This document shows positions 43,601-54,636 of a stretch of 64,000 bases of DNA, in pieces. The position numbers were made by a program, and so were the translations under genes. Position 1 is the stretch's first letter. The number at the start of each line of letters is the position of its first letter. The stretch comes from Pararge aegeria (taxonomy: Eukaryota; Arthropoda; Insecta; Lepidoptera; Nymphalidae): NCBI RefSeq assembly GCF_905163445.1, contig NC_053181.1:8990001-9054000 (forward strand), given 5' to 3'. The notes under the pieces are model-generated. The model did no database searches, had not been told where the DNA came from, and saw nothing but the letters and a program-made list of their open reading frames with translations.

Positions 43601-43857
43601 CTAATAAATATACTACGATAATACACACATCGCCATCTAGGCCCAAAGTAAGCGTAGCTTGTGTTATGGGTACTAAGATGACTGATGAATATTTTATGAA
43701 AAATATACATAAATACTAAGAATATACATATAAACACCCAGACCCCGAAAAACATTCATGTTCATCACACAAACATTTTCCAATTGTGGGAATCGAACCC
43801 ACGGCTATGGACTCAGGAAGCAGGGTCGCTGCCCACTGCGCCAGTCGACCGTCAAAT
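43601..43857 (-). mobile_element. SINE-A copy
   Basis: Minus strand and near full length: inverted tail ACACATCGCCATCTAGGCCC on the left, GTTATGGGTACTAAGATGAC, AACACCCAGACCCCG, GGGAATCGAACCCACGG and head CACTGCGCCAGTCGACCGTC on the right. It serves as the intact comparison for the split copy at 59055. Confidence 0.88.
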
Positions 43858-45059
43858 ATAGAATAATATAGCTAAGAAGTACCTAATCAAAAAAACGCAG
43901 TAGTAGAAGACAGAAATTTTCTTTTTGTTTTAAGATAACCATAAAACTTTCACATAAGGCAGGCAGGTAGGACCTAAAATAGGATTTTGGAAAGTTCTTT
44001 CGCTAAAGGGTAAAAAGGATAGGAATGTTAATTGAATTCCATGTGAACGAAATTGCATGTAGCGATGTGGGTAAAAGTTTGTTATTCTAAACTCCTAATA
44101 CAACCGAATTGAAAAGATTTCCCCTCGCTTGTATTTAAATTTTGTTAAAAGTAACTGTAGGTAGTAAAGTAACAGAGGTTTATAACATAACCATACCATA
44201 ATGTGCGGTATGATACGAACAATAAGAAATCATAACTCGCTCATTATTTATAATTTAGTGCCTCAATTAAACTACTTTGGTGATTATTTAATTGGTTGAT
44301 TTTTCCCAGTGCAATTTACTATTATTTCGTGCCACTCCTAGGTCACTTTGTGGTAATTTGTGACAGAGAATGTAAGTATAGATTTTGTAAAGGTAAAACT
44401 GTAATTAGTCCCCGAGACAGTAATTTACGATTGTAAATGTGTATGTGTGTTTATGTGTTATATTTATTTCTTATGGCAGAGTTTTACGACATAGATGCAT
44501 GCTGTTTTTATTTTAGTACTAAACAGTATTGGGAATATGTACACGAATGCATTTTTGTTTTAAAATAAATATTTTAGACGAACCCCTGAATAACGAACGG
44601 GTGCAGATAAAGAATAACTATTTGTTTTTTAATAATCACCAAAATTATAAATATGCAAACTAAATAAATAAACTGTATTGATATTAGTATTTAAATAGTA
44701 CATTAGGGGCCTACTAAAAATTAAAAAAAATAATAATATTGTTGGCATTATATTTCAGGTTGTTTTGTGGCAAATTATAATTTTAGGATGTCAAGGATAA
44801 GCTGTCATGTTAAAACAAATACTACTTTAAGTAATCTTTTTACTTTAACAGCACTAATTTCAAAGTATTTGTTGGCATCTCTCTTCTCTAAAAAACCTCA
44901 ACAAATTAAAATGAGAGCTGCTACACAGTACAACGTTTTAATTTTAAAATAATAAAAACTTCTCTTTTTGAAAAAGTGTAAAAATTATATCATTTACAAA
45001 AAGCAAAAAAAAGCTACTTAAGAAAACGTCTACAAGTACAAAACTTGTTTCCAATATCA
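43858..45059. other. No recognisable gene or element
   Basis: AT-rich, short unsupported frames. Confidence 0.4.
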
Positions 45060-45290
45060 TTGAACACTTGCCTTCCACTGCGCAAACTTTGCGAGAAGTC
45101 ACAAATAGCTAAGCAAAGTCGCGAAATTCCACCCGAAGCATTGTAAAACTAACGAAAACTCTCACGGAATTCTACCCGGAGAATTCCAAGTCGATGAAGT
45201 CGAAACTAATAGGAATGTTAGGAAAAGCGGCCGGCGCTTCCGAACCGCGAACGCGGACTGGCTACGAGCTACGCGCTACGGCATACAATA
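45060..45290. other. GC-richer patch, possible regulatory DNA
   Basis: Contains AAGTCGCGAAATTCCACCCG, GGAATTCTACCCGGAGAATTCC, GCGGCCGGCGCTTCCGAACC and CGAGCTACGCGCTACGGC. It stands out from AT-rich flanks, carries no repeat I know and no frame. A promoter or conserved element is possible but unproven. Confidence 0.25.
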
Positions 45291-45549
45291 CCATTCAGCA
45301 CTGTTCAATTGACATATTTTATCTTAGCATTAAGATATAATATCATAAAGTAGTATCAGGCGATAACTCACAACCATTTGGAGCAGTGACCAAATACAAA
45401 ATAGCGTAAATAACAAACCCCTGATAGTACACGACCGGAGTCTATTTTAGAATGATGCTACAACGCTACCTAAATTACTAACCGTCAGTGCACTTTTCAT
45501 TCACACTTTTTACTGAATTAAATTAAACCAAACAAAAATTTAATTTTCA

Positions 45550-45796
45550 GGCAGGGGCAATTTCGAAATTTATTGTTTTTCTGGTTGGATGGGAAGCTTC
45601 TACCGTCAAAGACGTAACGCTATGCGATTTAACGTTCCGTTACGGTGTTGCGTACAATCATAAGGGGTAAATATAGCTGCCATACTCCTGAACAGGTTAG
45701 CCCGCTACCATCTTAGACTATCATAACTTATTTCCTACTCAGATTGCAGTGAAGGGCTAAGTTGTAGTTGTTGTAGTAGAGTTAAGAAAAAAAAGA
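45550..45796 (+). mobile_element. SINE-B copy, head mostly lost
   Basis: GGCAGGGGCAATTTCG, TTTCTGGTTGGATGGGAAGC, CGTCAAAGACGTAACGC, TATGCGATTTAACGTTCCG, GTTAGCCCGCTACCATC, TTAGACTATCATAAC, GATTGCAGTGAAGGGC and an A-rich end. Confidence 0.68.
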
Positions 45797-47599
45797 TTTT
45801 AATTCGGAATCAAGAGCAACAACAATATAAATAATACTTAATTAAGCGATAATAGTAAGCCGCGTTCGATTATTTTTAGCGTTCAGCTGAAGAACAAAAA
45901 TGACTTAATGCAGATTATTCGACATGTCTGATGACAGACAAAAGTTACGTTCTAAAAAAATACTTATGCTAATTTTATTCTTACATAGGGAATAACTCCA
46001 AGTAACAAAAATGTAAAACACAATTAGTGTCACTAAACTTATTCCATGTTTATTAATAAGTCTTCTCATGTATATTTATGAGCAATCTTGATATTATCAT
46101 CTACTTATAAGCTGAAAAGTCCTGTTAAAAATTACTTTTGAAATGCTTTTTCAAGCAGCAGTTTTGATCTTGGCCCTTCGGTCTAGCTTAGCTTGGCTGT
46201 AAGAAACAAAGGCAGACTTATGGGTCATGGCCAACCGAATAATAAGTTGGGTTTTAACTGAGATACTTTATTACAGCCGTTATTCTTACATTTGTAACTT
46301 TATGAGACGAAACCCAAGCTACAGAAAGTTATTCTTAAGGTCTTTTTAAAAGGTCTCCGATTACTTTGCGAAGGAAATGTGCTAAATTCATGATGCGTTT
46401 TCAAATTGTCGTCTCGTTTAACTTCCCGGTCTAGTAGTGATTGTGTAAGAAGTTATCTTAAAAACAGATCATACCCTAAAGTTGATCACCAAATAAATAT
46501 AAATGTTTTCTTAAGACTACTTATTCTTCAGGACATTTTAGGTACATGCATGCCGCTAATTTTCAGCTGAGATCCGAGTGACGTTACGGCAAATTTATGG
46601 TACCTAATGGTAATGTGGTATGGCGCGTTAAAATTATGAAAAAATCCACATTGGGTCGCTCTACAATATTGACTGATAATTTGAGTATACATATTATAAT
46701 GACCAAATTGTTTAGGAACAGTGTCTGTAAATACACCTCTCTTAACAAAGTTACTTCGACGATGAATAGTTCTCCACACTCGGTTCTTACCAAAGGAAGT
46801 AGCTTCGTAACTTCTTGTTAATCTTTTAGCTCGAACAATTAGCTCACTGAGCAATTTCATATACGAGCACAAATCATACAATTTAAAATAGATATTTAAG
46901 ATTGAATAAATCTTCATAATTAACTACTTGCTAGAAGACTACAGTTAGTTAAAAACTTTAGCTAATCTTTCGTAACGCAAATTGAAAATTAGAAAATTAA
47001 TTAATTGAATAATTTGCTGATTAAAATAATTTTCAATTAATTTATTTAAAATGATTTACCTACTACCTATACCAGGTAATAGAGTATTACAACTTCAAAA
47101 TAATGTTTTATACTGTTGTTGGTTTATTGTGGAAAGATTTTACAACATGATTAAAGTAGGTACTCATTATTATCCAAAAAACCAACCCCGGGAAAACTTA
47201 TGGTTTCCGCAAGATTTATGAAATGACGAAATTAACGCGGACGAAGTGGCGGGCAACATCTTTATTATTAATAATTAAAATTAAGCTTAACCAAACTTGG
47301 ACTTTTTTTTTTTTATTTATTATTTATATAAATTAGTTTGTAAAATATTTTAAGACATATCTTTTATAATAAAGTTGTAGTAATATTTACAGGCACATTG
47401 ACTCAAACAAATTTTGAAATTATTCGGATACGTTATTAAAACCTGTAATAAGCTGAACATTCACTATGCATCACAACGTCAAACCATGGAGACGAAAAAA
47501 AATGTATTAGCAGATGGTTTTCCTAAATAAAAAAATCAATTTGTAAAGTGAGCCCAAAGCTATTGAAAACGATTCCCAAAAAGAGATGAAAGAATTTTA
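45797..47599. other. No clear gene; longest non-repeat frame and a Helitron scrap
   Basis: 46528-46917 minus has a 129-codon frame (starts MKIYSILNIYFKLYDL) with no domain recognised. A second minus frame and a plus frame overlap it, so coding is doubtful. 47231-47260 (ACGCGGACGAAGTGGCGGGC, AACA) is an isolated Helitron 3' end on the plus strand without a body. Confidence 0.35.
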
Positions 47600-47943
47600 C
47601 AAAACACCACAATATATTATCAAAATTAAGCTTAATTTGCTATACTCCGCGAAATGCAGGAGAATATGTGTGGTGTAATTTAAGAATAATTGTTAAGAAC
47701 TTAACAATTATGCATTGTAAAGTCAACATCTCCTGAGGATGCTCCGGTTTCGGAGCGAAACGTGCGTAGAGGGTACATTGCCGGGGATCTGTTTGGTGTG
47801 GAGTATAAGGATTGAAGAAATTATAAATTACACCACACAGATTCTCCTGCTTTTCGCGGAGTATAGCAAATTAAGCTTAATGTTGATAATATATCATGGA
47901 TTTCCGCAAAGTAACGCCTGCTTCTATCCAAAACACCACAATA
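47600..47943. mobile_element. MITE-P copy 5, most complete right half
   Basis: AAGCTTAATTTGCTATACTC and GCAGGAGAATATGTGTGG on the left are matched, inverted, by CCACACAGATTCTCCTGC and GGAGTATAGCAAATTAAGC on the right. Between them lie TTAAGAACTTAACAATTATGC, GATGCTCCGGTTTCGGAGCG and GGTACATTGCC. The right end keeps GATTTCCGCAAAGTAACGCC and TGCTTCTATCC. CAAAACACCACAATA occurs at 47600-47614 and again at 47929-47943. A 99-codon frame starting in it matches one in copy 1. Confidence 0.75.
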
Positions 47944-48317
47944 CAAACCACATATGTGCAATATCAAAGAGCTACATATGTCTAACATGCTTTTATTGTT
48001 TCTTGATCGCTGCTATTCAGGGAACGTATGCATATTAATGCGCCAGTCTTGTTTGCTGTGTCGATACAAGGAGCGGCGAGAAATGACGTTCTTTCCGGTT
48101 GTAACTAACTGATGTTTTTGTTTGTTATATTCTGTTGAAGTTAACTGTCGACTTACTATCATCGTTCGAGCAGTATTATTTCAAACAGATAGTTTTACAT
48201 GACCATTCCTAAAATAAAGATTATAATTCTGAAACCAGAGAGTCAACAATAAGAAAATATAACTGCTTTAAATAACGGTAATCAAATCATAATAATACAT
48301 ACTTAGTTAAAACTTGT

Positions 48318-48497
48318 CAATCATTATCAACCGATTACCGTCCTACCAAAGGGCACGGGTCTCCTCTTAATAGAGAAGAATTTAGGGCGCGCTGGCCAAG
48401 TACGGATTGAGAATACTACGCAGAAATATCCATCTCAGCCATGCGAGAACATCTTGAGAAAACCCTTAGAATGTTTTCGTTCATCGTAAAAGCTAAA
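48318..48497 (-). mobile_element. SINE-C 3' half
   Basis: CAATCATTATCAACCGATTACC, GGGCACGGGTCTCCTC, GAAGAATTTAGGGCGCGC, TGGCCAAGTACGGATTG, GAGAAAACCCTTAG and TGTTTTCGTTCATCG. Head missing. Confidence 0.5.
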
Positions 48498-48899
48498 TAT
48501 TGAATTTCCTAAATAATTAAAAATGCGCTGAACTCCGATATAACTTGGCCCCTCGAAATGAAGGTCGGTGTCTAAGGCATTCGACACAAACAAATCGAAA
48601 TATAAAAACCATAAAGTTTCAGGAAATTAATTCGGTAGATATAACAAACAGAAACTTACATCCGATTTCCAGTGAGGCATTAAAAGACTTAGACAAACTT
48701 GTTCGAACATCGTTAGGTAGGAGTTAAAGAGATTAGAAAGTGAACAATTTCGCACAGCTGAGGGTGATAGGAAACACTCTCAGAATCTACAATTAGTGCC
48801 GTTGTCTATTAGTTCTATCGACAAACGTTCCCCCTTTTGTAATTACTAATTGCACCATTTTCTCTCGTTTCAATTCATTTGCAAGTTTTCCTTTTCTCC

Positions 48900-49131
48900 G
48901 AACATTTGATCAATATTTCATTTGCATTCTTTTCTGTTACCATTAGTGTTAGGTTTGGAAGAAATAATCTAAATAAAAATCGCTTGTTTCAGCCAAATGT
49001 TTCATGTTTCAGGACTTTTATTTTACATGGTTCAGTACTTTTATTTTATTCTGAACATTCGACCAATACGTAATTTGCATTCTTTTCTGTTACAATTAGT
49101 GTTAGGCTTGGTAGAAATAATCCAAACAAAA
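48900..49131 (+). repeat. Two-copy direct duplication, 153-bp offset
   Basis: 48900-48979 and 49053-49131 share GAACATTYGAYCAATA, ATTTGCATTCTTTTCTGTTA, ATTAGTGTTAGG and GAAATAATC-AAA over about 80 bp with few changes. The spacer contains a smaller repeat (TTCAGGACTTTTATTTTA, TTCAGTACTTTTATTTTA). No TE family recognised. Confidence 0.75.
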
Positions 49132-50237
49132 CAATTAATGCATATATAACAGAAAAATATTTTTTCTAGCCATTTGTCAAAGTTTCGAACAGCACATAAT
49201 TTACCAACATACATGTTGTTCGGTGTTTTTGTAGTGGTCAGTAATAATTACTTAATCAAGTTTAAATCAAATTTATATATTTCCTTTCCTTACTTACTAG
49301 ATACAAAACAGTCTATGGACAAATATGTCTCGCACGTGGATTTTATTTAAAATATTGGAAAACCTTTTTAAAATATGGTCCATAATAACTTCATTTGTAC
49401 ATTTCAAAATCGGTTTAATTTTACTTAGACCGTATTTTTAAATTCTCTTTTGATAACTATAAAAGCTTCCTCAATGTCTTATGAATCTTGATGCCATCAC
49501 AAGTAACTGTCGCAATTTACATAAAGCTATAAATTTTTACTATCATCATATTTCCGCTTGCTGCACTTTATGCTGAGAGCAAAAGTTCTTAATGTAATAT
49601 AATTTGTATATGACCTTGTCATTTAGAAGAAGGGTAAGTCGGGATCCCGTCGACAAAACCTTCTTATATTATTAAATCTACCGACACGAGACATGAAACA
49701 TTGAGACATATCCACAAACGGACTCATTAATGCATCACAGGGGGTGAATTAAAATTGGAAATAAAACAATAAAAACAGTTAAACACTGACATTTCTCTCT
49801 ATTATAACAACTTCATCAAAATCGTTCTAACGATTATAAAATAAATCATTATAATATAGTAACCATTTGATATATCATAAAATTTACTGAATTTTAATTT
49901 CAAGCTTGGTTTTTTTGTATAAAATGTCGGTTATGTAGTTACCTTATAGCCTGTATTGCCTGTAGGTGCCTAGGAACATGGTTAAGTCAAGATGTGGCTA
50001 CGACACCCTTAGACAGTTTAATTACGTGGACTGGGAGGGGAAAAATAAAGGACAGTATTGTCTTCACCGCACATTCCACTTAACAGACTCGTTCTATTTT
50101 ATTGGTAGTTAGAAGGAAAATAGCACTTTTGTGCATGTAACTTAATTTTTTCTTATCTGTCTCATTATGTACCGTCACTATATGTTGCATTACTTTCAAA
50201 AAAAAATTATACAATAGAAAAATAATTAATACTAAGC
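49132..50237. other. No recognisable gene or element
   Basis: AT-rich; nothing supported. Confidence 0.4.
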
Positions 50238-50335
50238 GATAAGGCCACCTGTTTCATTCTACTTCTTTTTATTTTATTTTTGTATATATTAATGTTGTGG
50301 TATACAAATAAAGAGTTTAATAATACTTAATAATA
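50238..50335 (+). mobile_element. LINE 3' terminus, AGAGATCGCT family
   Basis: AAGCGATAAGGCCACCTG, TTCATTCTACTTC, then a T-rich stretch and GTATACAAATAAAGAG with an AAT-rich tail. The GGTTGCCTGG start is lost. Confidence 0.45.
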
Positions 50336-50352
50336 CAAAAAAGTGTGTTCTT

Positions 50353-51058
50353 TTTATTAGCTTCACTTGTATGTATGTTTGTATGTTTGTAACCGACTTC
50401 TTTCTTATCCGCGATTTTGACCCACTTTGAACGATTAGATTTGATTCAAACTTTGTAGAAATATCGAGGACCCATGACAATATACTAATCTGAAAAGATT
50501 ATTCCAATTTTCAATATAAAAAATAAGATTTTTTAGTTTTTTCGAACTATTAATTACATTACTACAGCGCCATCTAGACCCAAATGTAAAAAACCCTAGT
50601 CCCAAATGTAAAAAAACCTATGGCGTTTCCAACAGATGGCGTTCGCGTACCAAACAAATTCCACAAAAAACATTAAGCTACTTGATGGTAGAGGGCGTTA
50701 GCTGTTACTTTTTAATGGGCTGTTTTAAATAAGTTATCACGGAATTGATAGTAGATTAGATCAAATAACAGTTTAAAATAAACCTTACTAAAAAGTAGAA
50801 CATAATAATAGTTTAAAAAAAACTAAAAAACACGCTTTTTATAGAAAAGCGAACTAAAAAATAGAAAATAAATTTTAATAAATTTAAATTAAGAATAGTG
50901 TTAAAAATTTCAATAAATATAAATTAATAATAGTGTGAAGAAAAAAAAATATTTAAAAAATAGCGTGGAGACACCAAAAAGTAATGAAAAGATTATTATA
51001 AGAAAAGTAAGGGAAAAGTTACTATGACTTTCTCAAAATTCCCGGCCAATTAAGTAGC
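50353..51058. repeat. Unclassified dispersed repeat, about 700 bp
   Basis: The first part (TAGCTTCACTTGTATG, GTTTGTAACCGACTTC, AATATCGAGGACCCATGACA, ATATACTAATCTG) is shared with 62990-63075. Then comes a near-repeat ACCCAAATGTAAAAAACC / TCCCAAATGTAAAAAAACC at 50579-50622, ATGGCGTTTCC, and a long A/T-rich tail with GAACTAAAAAATAGAAAAT to CCCGGCCAATTAAGTAG. Boundaries of the tail are a guess. Confidence 0.4.
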
Positions 51059-51789
51059 GCAATATTTACCTAATTCTTCTTCACCGAACTTCTTTTTCTT
51101 TCTCATGCTACCAATAGTTATATATATATCAAAGTTGAATAAAATCTTTGATGTATCTTGGCTTGAGATGAGAGGTTTGCTCTTCGTATTGTGTAACTTT
51201 GATCAAAGATGATTTAGTTAAGTTTAATTTTGTTGCCATTTATTTCAATAGATAGTACCTAGTTCTAGAATAAAGTAATAATGGTTCCTAATAAATTACT
51301 ATTTCGAACATAGTTTATAAAAAAAAAATTATAACGTACTATTATTTCGGAAAATGAAAATTCGCTGTTAAAATGAAAAACATGGCTTACGTTTACACTC
51401 AACAAAGTCAATCCACGAAAAAAAAGGTTCAAACACAATCAAACACCAAAAATAGAAATGTGCGTAAAGGTCGATGTCATAAAACGTACGTTTACCTGGT
51501 ATTATTTGACTTTGACTAAAATATCCTTTATACTCCCGTTACATTTCTCTTGACCCTTGAACTGAACACATTTTATTCATTTCCCTTAAAGACCCGCTAG
51601 CCAATATACTCGTATGCCGTAAGTATTTAAAATAAAAAGAAAAATATTTGTTTTGATAAATCTTTTTTTCTAAATCTCAGAGTAACTCAGCAAACGATAG
51701 AGATTACTACGGAAACTATACGTGATCATCTCGAATATCAGAAGATTCGTAGCAGAAATAGACTAGGTTACGTAAAAGTGAAATATGTA

Positions 51790-51823
<34 letters not shown>

Positions 51824-52033
51824 CTACCCACTATGAGTACTAATATATATTTATATGCACTACATACTACTGATATGAGTTTTATTAGTATTAATAGACA
51901 ATATACAAAAACTTTTTAAAACACTATTACTTGCTTTGACCATATTATGTCCTTCCGGTGCAAAATTTGTAATGCGTTTTCCGAGCGTTTGCTGGTACTT
52001 ATCTGTCGTGATTTTGCTGTAATTTGGCATAAG
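51059..52033. other. No gene; TA microsatellite
   Basis: 51793-51820 is an uninterrupted AT-dinucleotide run of 28 nt. GTACTAATATATAT occurs on both sides of it (51788 and 51838). Otherwise unrecognised. Confidence 0.6.
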
Positions 52034-52140
52034 CCTTGTTGGTCTAGTGGTTACCATGATCGATTAAAGATCAATTCGTCCTGCGTTTGGTTCCCAAGTC
52101 GGACCATTAGACATACTCGGTTCCAGTCCAGATTTAGATA
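52034..52140 (+). mobile_element. tRNA-like SINE head
   Basis: AAGCCTTGTTGGTCTAGTGG (A-box-like), TTACCATGATCGATTAAAG, ATCAATTCGTCCTGC, then a degraded B box GGTTCCCAAG and TCGGACCATTAGAC. It resembles a SINE-C-type tRNA-derived head. Cloverleaf pairing is poor, so not a functional tRNA gene. No SINE body recognised. Confidence 0.45.
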
Positions 52141-52309
52141 ATTTGCGTTTTCTACTTACAGACTCTAAGTCTTTGGTACAGCTTATTTCTTTTCGTTCCA
52201 TTTACTACAATATTAACCGTTACCCTAAATATTACAAGTTATTATACTAAGTAAATTTCAAATATTGAAAGTACAACTCTTTAGTTGTGTTTTCCACGCC
52301 ATTTTTAGA

Positions 52310-52410
52310 CTGGAAGAGATCGCTGTGTAACTATGTGTGCTGTGTTTACTTTTTCATTTTTATGTGTGTTTGTTTGATGCGCAATAAAAGTTTACATAAT
52401 ACATTCTTTC
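52310..52410 (+). mobile_element. LINE 3' terminus, AGAGATCGCT family
   Basis: AGACTGGAAGAGATCGCTG, then GTGTGTTTGTTTGATGCGC and AATAAAAG followed by an ACATAATACATTC tail. Diverged short copy. Confidence 0.42.
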
Positions 52411-52529
52411 ATCCGTCAAAAAGCGAAGCCTAGGAAAATGCTGTCAACGAGTCACATAGTAAGTCACATTATATTGAGACCATCACTGTAACTAAAATTT
52501 AAAATAAAAAAAAACCCGGCTAATTAATA

Positions 52530-52660
52530 TAATATAGTGTACACTATTCTACTAGTCAAGCCTTTTAATTTGTGTATATATTGAGGGAGTTGTTGAAAAT
52601 AAATCTAACTCGCTATTTGAAGCTATAACACCCTGTCGTTTTGTCATCGGTGGCTAATAT
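52530..52660 (+). repeat. Repeat-D fragment
   Basis: CTATTCTACTAGTCAAGCC, TTTTAATTTGTG, ATTGAGGGAGTTGTTGAAAA, then CTATAACACCCTGTCG and TTTTGTCATCGGTGG. The start and end of Repeat-D are joined without the middle. Confidence 0.42.
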
Positions 52661-52990
52661 ATAAGTTTTTATGAGGTATAACGTGAAAAGGATGAAAAAA
52701 ATCTACCTTTCCTAAATTTGATAAGAGGAATAAAACATGTTGTCTCTTAAAATGCTAATTTATGTTTTAAAAAACTATCAATCACCACACAACTGTTTTT
52801 TTTATAACAAGTTAAAAATTTAAATGCTTTACTATAACGCGTTGTAATGCTTATGTTGTTCTTACAGACAATTGCAAACAATAACACATTGGTGCAAGGG
52901 AATATACCTACAAGACAAACACATTCAAAAATGATTTGGAACACTTTTTAAAGTAATACTGCAGTATTTTATAACCCATTTTGTCACAAA

Positions 52991-53045
52991 ATGGCCTCGA
53001 GAGATGCATTGCTGTATATCTTCGGCATTGCAGTATTTATTATAG
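52991..53045 (+). CDS. Weak candidate first coding exon (signal/anchor peptide)
   Basis: CACAAAATGG gives a good start context. The frame reads MASRDALLYIFGIAVFII plus one base, then stops at AG|GTAAGTA, a near-ideal splice donor (phase 1). The peptide is hydrophobic after a short polar start, like a signal or membrane-anchor sequence. No downstream exon, promoter or homologue is identified. The start lies in a small palindrome (CATTTTGTCACAAAATG). Chance is quite possible. Confidence 0.15.
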
Positions 53046-53529
53046 GTAAGTACCTCGTATCCATATCATAATACAGAAAGTATTAACTTTACCCGAAAGG
53101 CGAACAACACATATTTTTATACAACATTGGAACATGTTGGGTAAGAACAGCTGTTTATTTTATAAGAAAATAAAATTAAAATATCTGGGTAGTGCAAATT
53201 CTTATTAAAAGTACGATGTTCTGCACTTGTAGATTCAGATAATCTTAAAAGTTAAAAAGGATGCTTGGTGGAAGAACATCCTGGCTGAAAGCAACCGATC
53301 ACTCACAGTTCAGGTTGTCAGTAAGATCGCCGACCTTCGTCACAAAAAAGCGCTTTTTGAAGAATCTTGTTTTTATATAGTGAGACTCGGCTAAAACGAA
53401 CTCAGCTCTTGACGGTGACGGTTAATATAAAGCGCTTCTATTATGCGACACCAATATTATGGACTGCAATATAATGTTATATTATTTGAATAATAAAATA
53501 ATTTTTGAGCGCTGCCACAAAACAGCTGA

Positions 53530-53590
53530 CAATAGGAAGGGTTTAGGCCGTGGTCCACAACGCTGGCCTAGTGCGGATTGGTGCACCCGT
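53530..53590 (-). mobile_element. SINE-C fragment
   Basis: AAGGGTTTAGGCCGTGGTCC, ACAACGCTGGCCTAGTGCGG, ATTGGTG: the middle of the SINE-C 3' half, inverted. Very short but high identity. Confidence 0.55.
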
Positions 53591-53737
53591 CTTTTTAGAA
53601 GATACAAATAAAATATTAAAAAGAAAACAATCGACTGTAGTATTAACAAACATTGTCAACTTCTGCGTAGTGATTAGGTACTGAACCAATTTTGATTCGA
53701 AACATACACTATTCCCTAAATTGAAATAAATATAAGC

Positions 53738-53928
53738 CATTGCAAAAATATAATGATAATTATACGATTAATAGTTTCGGAGAAATACGTCAATAAACAT
53801 ATACCAGCCCATACAAAAGTTGTATATGTGTTTGGAATCCTAGTTATGTGAATATAACGCAGTTCCAATAATTTTACATACTAGTCAAATCGTTTAACTC
53901 TTTTTTTATGACAGTTAAAACAAGCTCC
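53738..53928 (+). repeat. Dispersed repeat, pair with 37226
   Basis: Colinear with 37226-37416: ACGATTAATAGTTTCGGAGA, ATACGTCAATAAACATATA, TTTGGAATCCT, ATATAACGCAGTTCCAATAA, GTCAAATCGTTTAACTC. The second has small indels. Outer boundaries seem sharp on both sides (AAAAATRTAATGAT on the left, GTTAA on the right). Confidence 0.72.
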
Positions 53929-54031
53929 ACAATTGTAAGTATACGATTAAATTTTTAGCTGGCGCTGATTTAGCCCAACGGCTTAGTCTAATCATGCAAT
54001 GAGGCAATGGCGTTTGTGTTTAGGTGCCATT

Positions 54032-54092
54032 CCCATAACTGGGCGGTATATATGTAAATATAATATTTACATATATACCGCCCAGTTATGGG
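54032..54092. repeat. 61-bp near-perfect palindrome
   Basis: 54032-54061 (starts CCCATAACTGGGCGG) and 54063-54092 (ends CCGCCCAGTTATGGG) are exact inverted copies, 30 of 30, with a single A between. It could extrude as a cruciform. The flanks do not extend the pairing and no MITE family is recognised. Confidence 0.88.
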
Positions 54093-54636
54093 CATTATTA
54101 TTATTATATATAGAAGGTTATTTATATTTGTAGTTATATATTTTCTGTGTGATTGACCATTGTAAAATACCAAACTTAAGTGGCAAAATATTTATGATAC
54201 CGCCAACCCCTACATTTAAAATACCTATAGAAAACATTCAATGTATGTACGAACATGCCCCTCACACAAGTTTATGTACCTAATAGTATAATTTATCGAG
54301 ATATAAGGATCCCTCGTCTTACCCGGATACCCGACGCCATGCATCACATAGATGATAAAATTCACACGATCACGTACTTTGAACGCGTCACTGCTATTAC
54401 AAAAAAGATTTTCCTACACAAAATGTAGAAAAATCAGATTACAGCTAAGCATATTTTCCAAGTAATAAATACCGAGGGTAAGCCCGTGACAAACTTTACT
54501 TTATTTATGGAATCCGATTTTATTTCTATGGTAGCATTTTTCATCTACAAAACTGTTAATGCCTACAAAACTGTTAATGCCAAAAAATTCACGTTTTGAT
54601 AGCTTTTATTCACAAGAACAAGAACTTTCTTTATTC

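Noticed and set aside
46528..46917. 129-codon minus frame, the longest outside LINEs
   Set aside because: No domain or homology recognised, overlapped by open frames in another minus frame and on the plus strand, and no splice or transcript signals. Length alone is not rare in 64 kb.
51793..51820. TA run as a promoter or origin feature
   Set aside because: A plain dinucleotide microsatellite; no surrounding signals.
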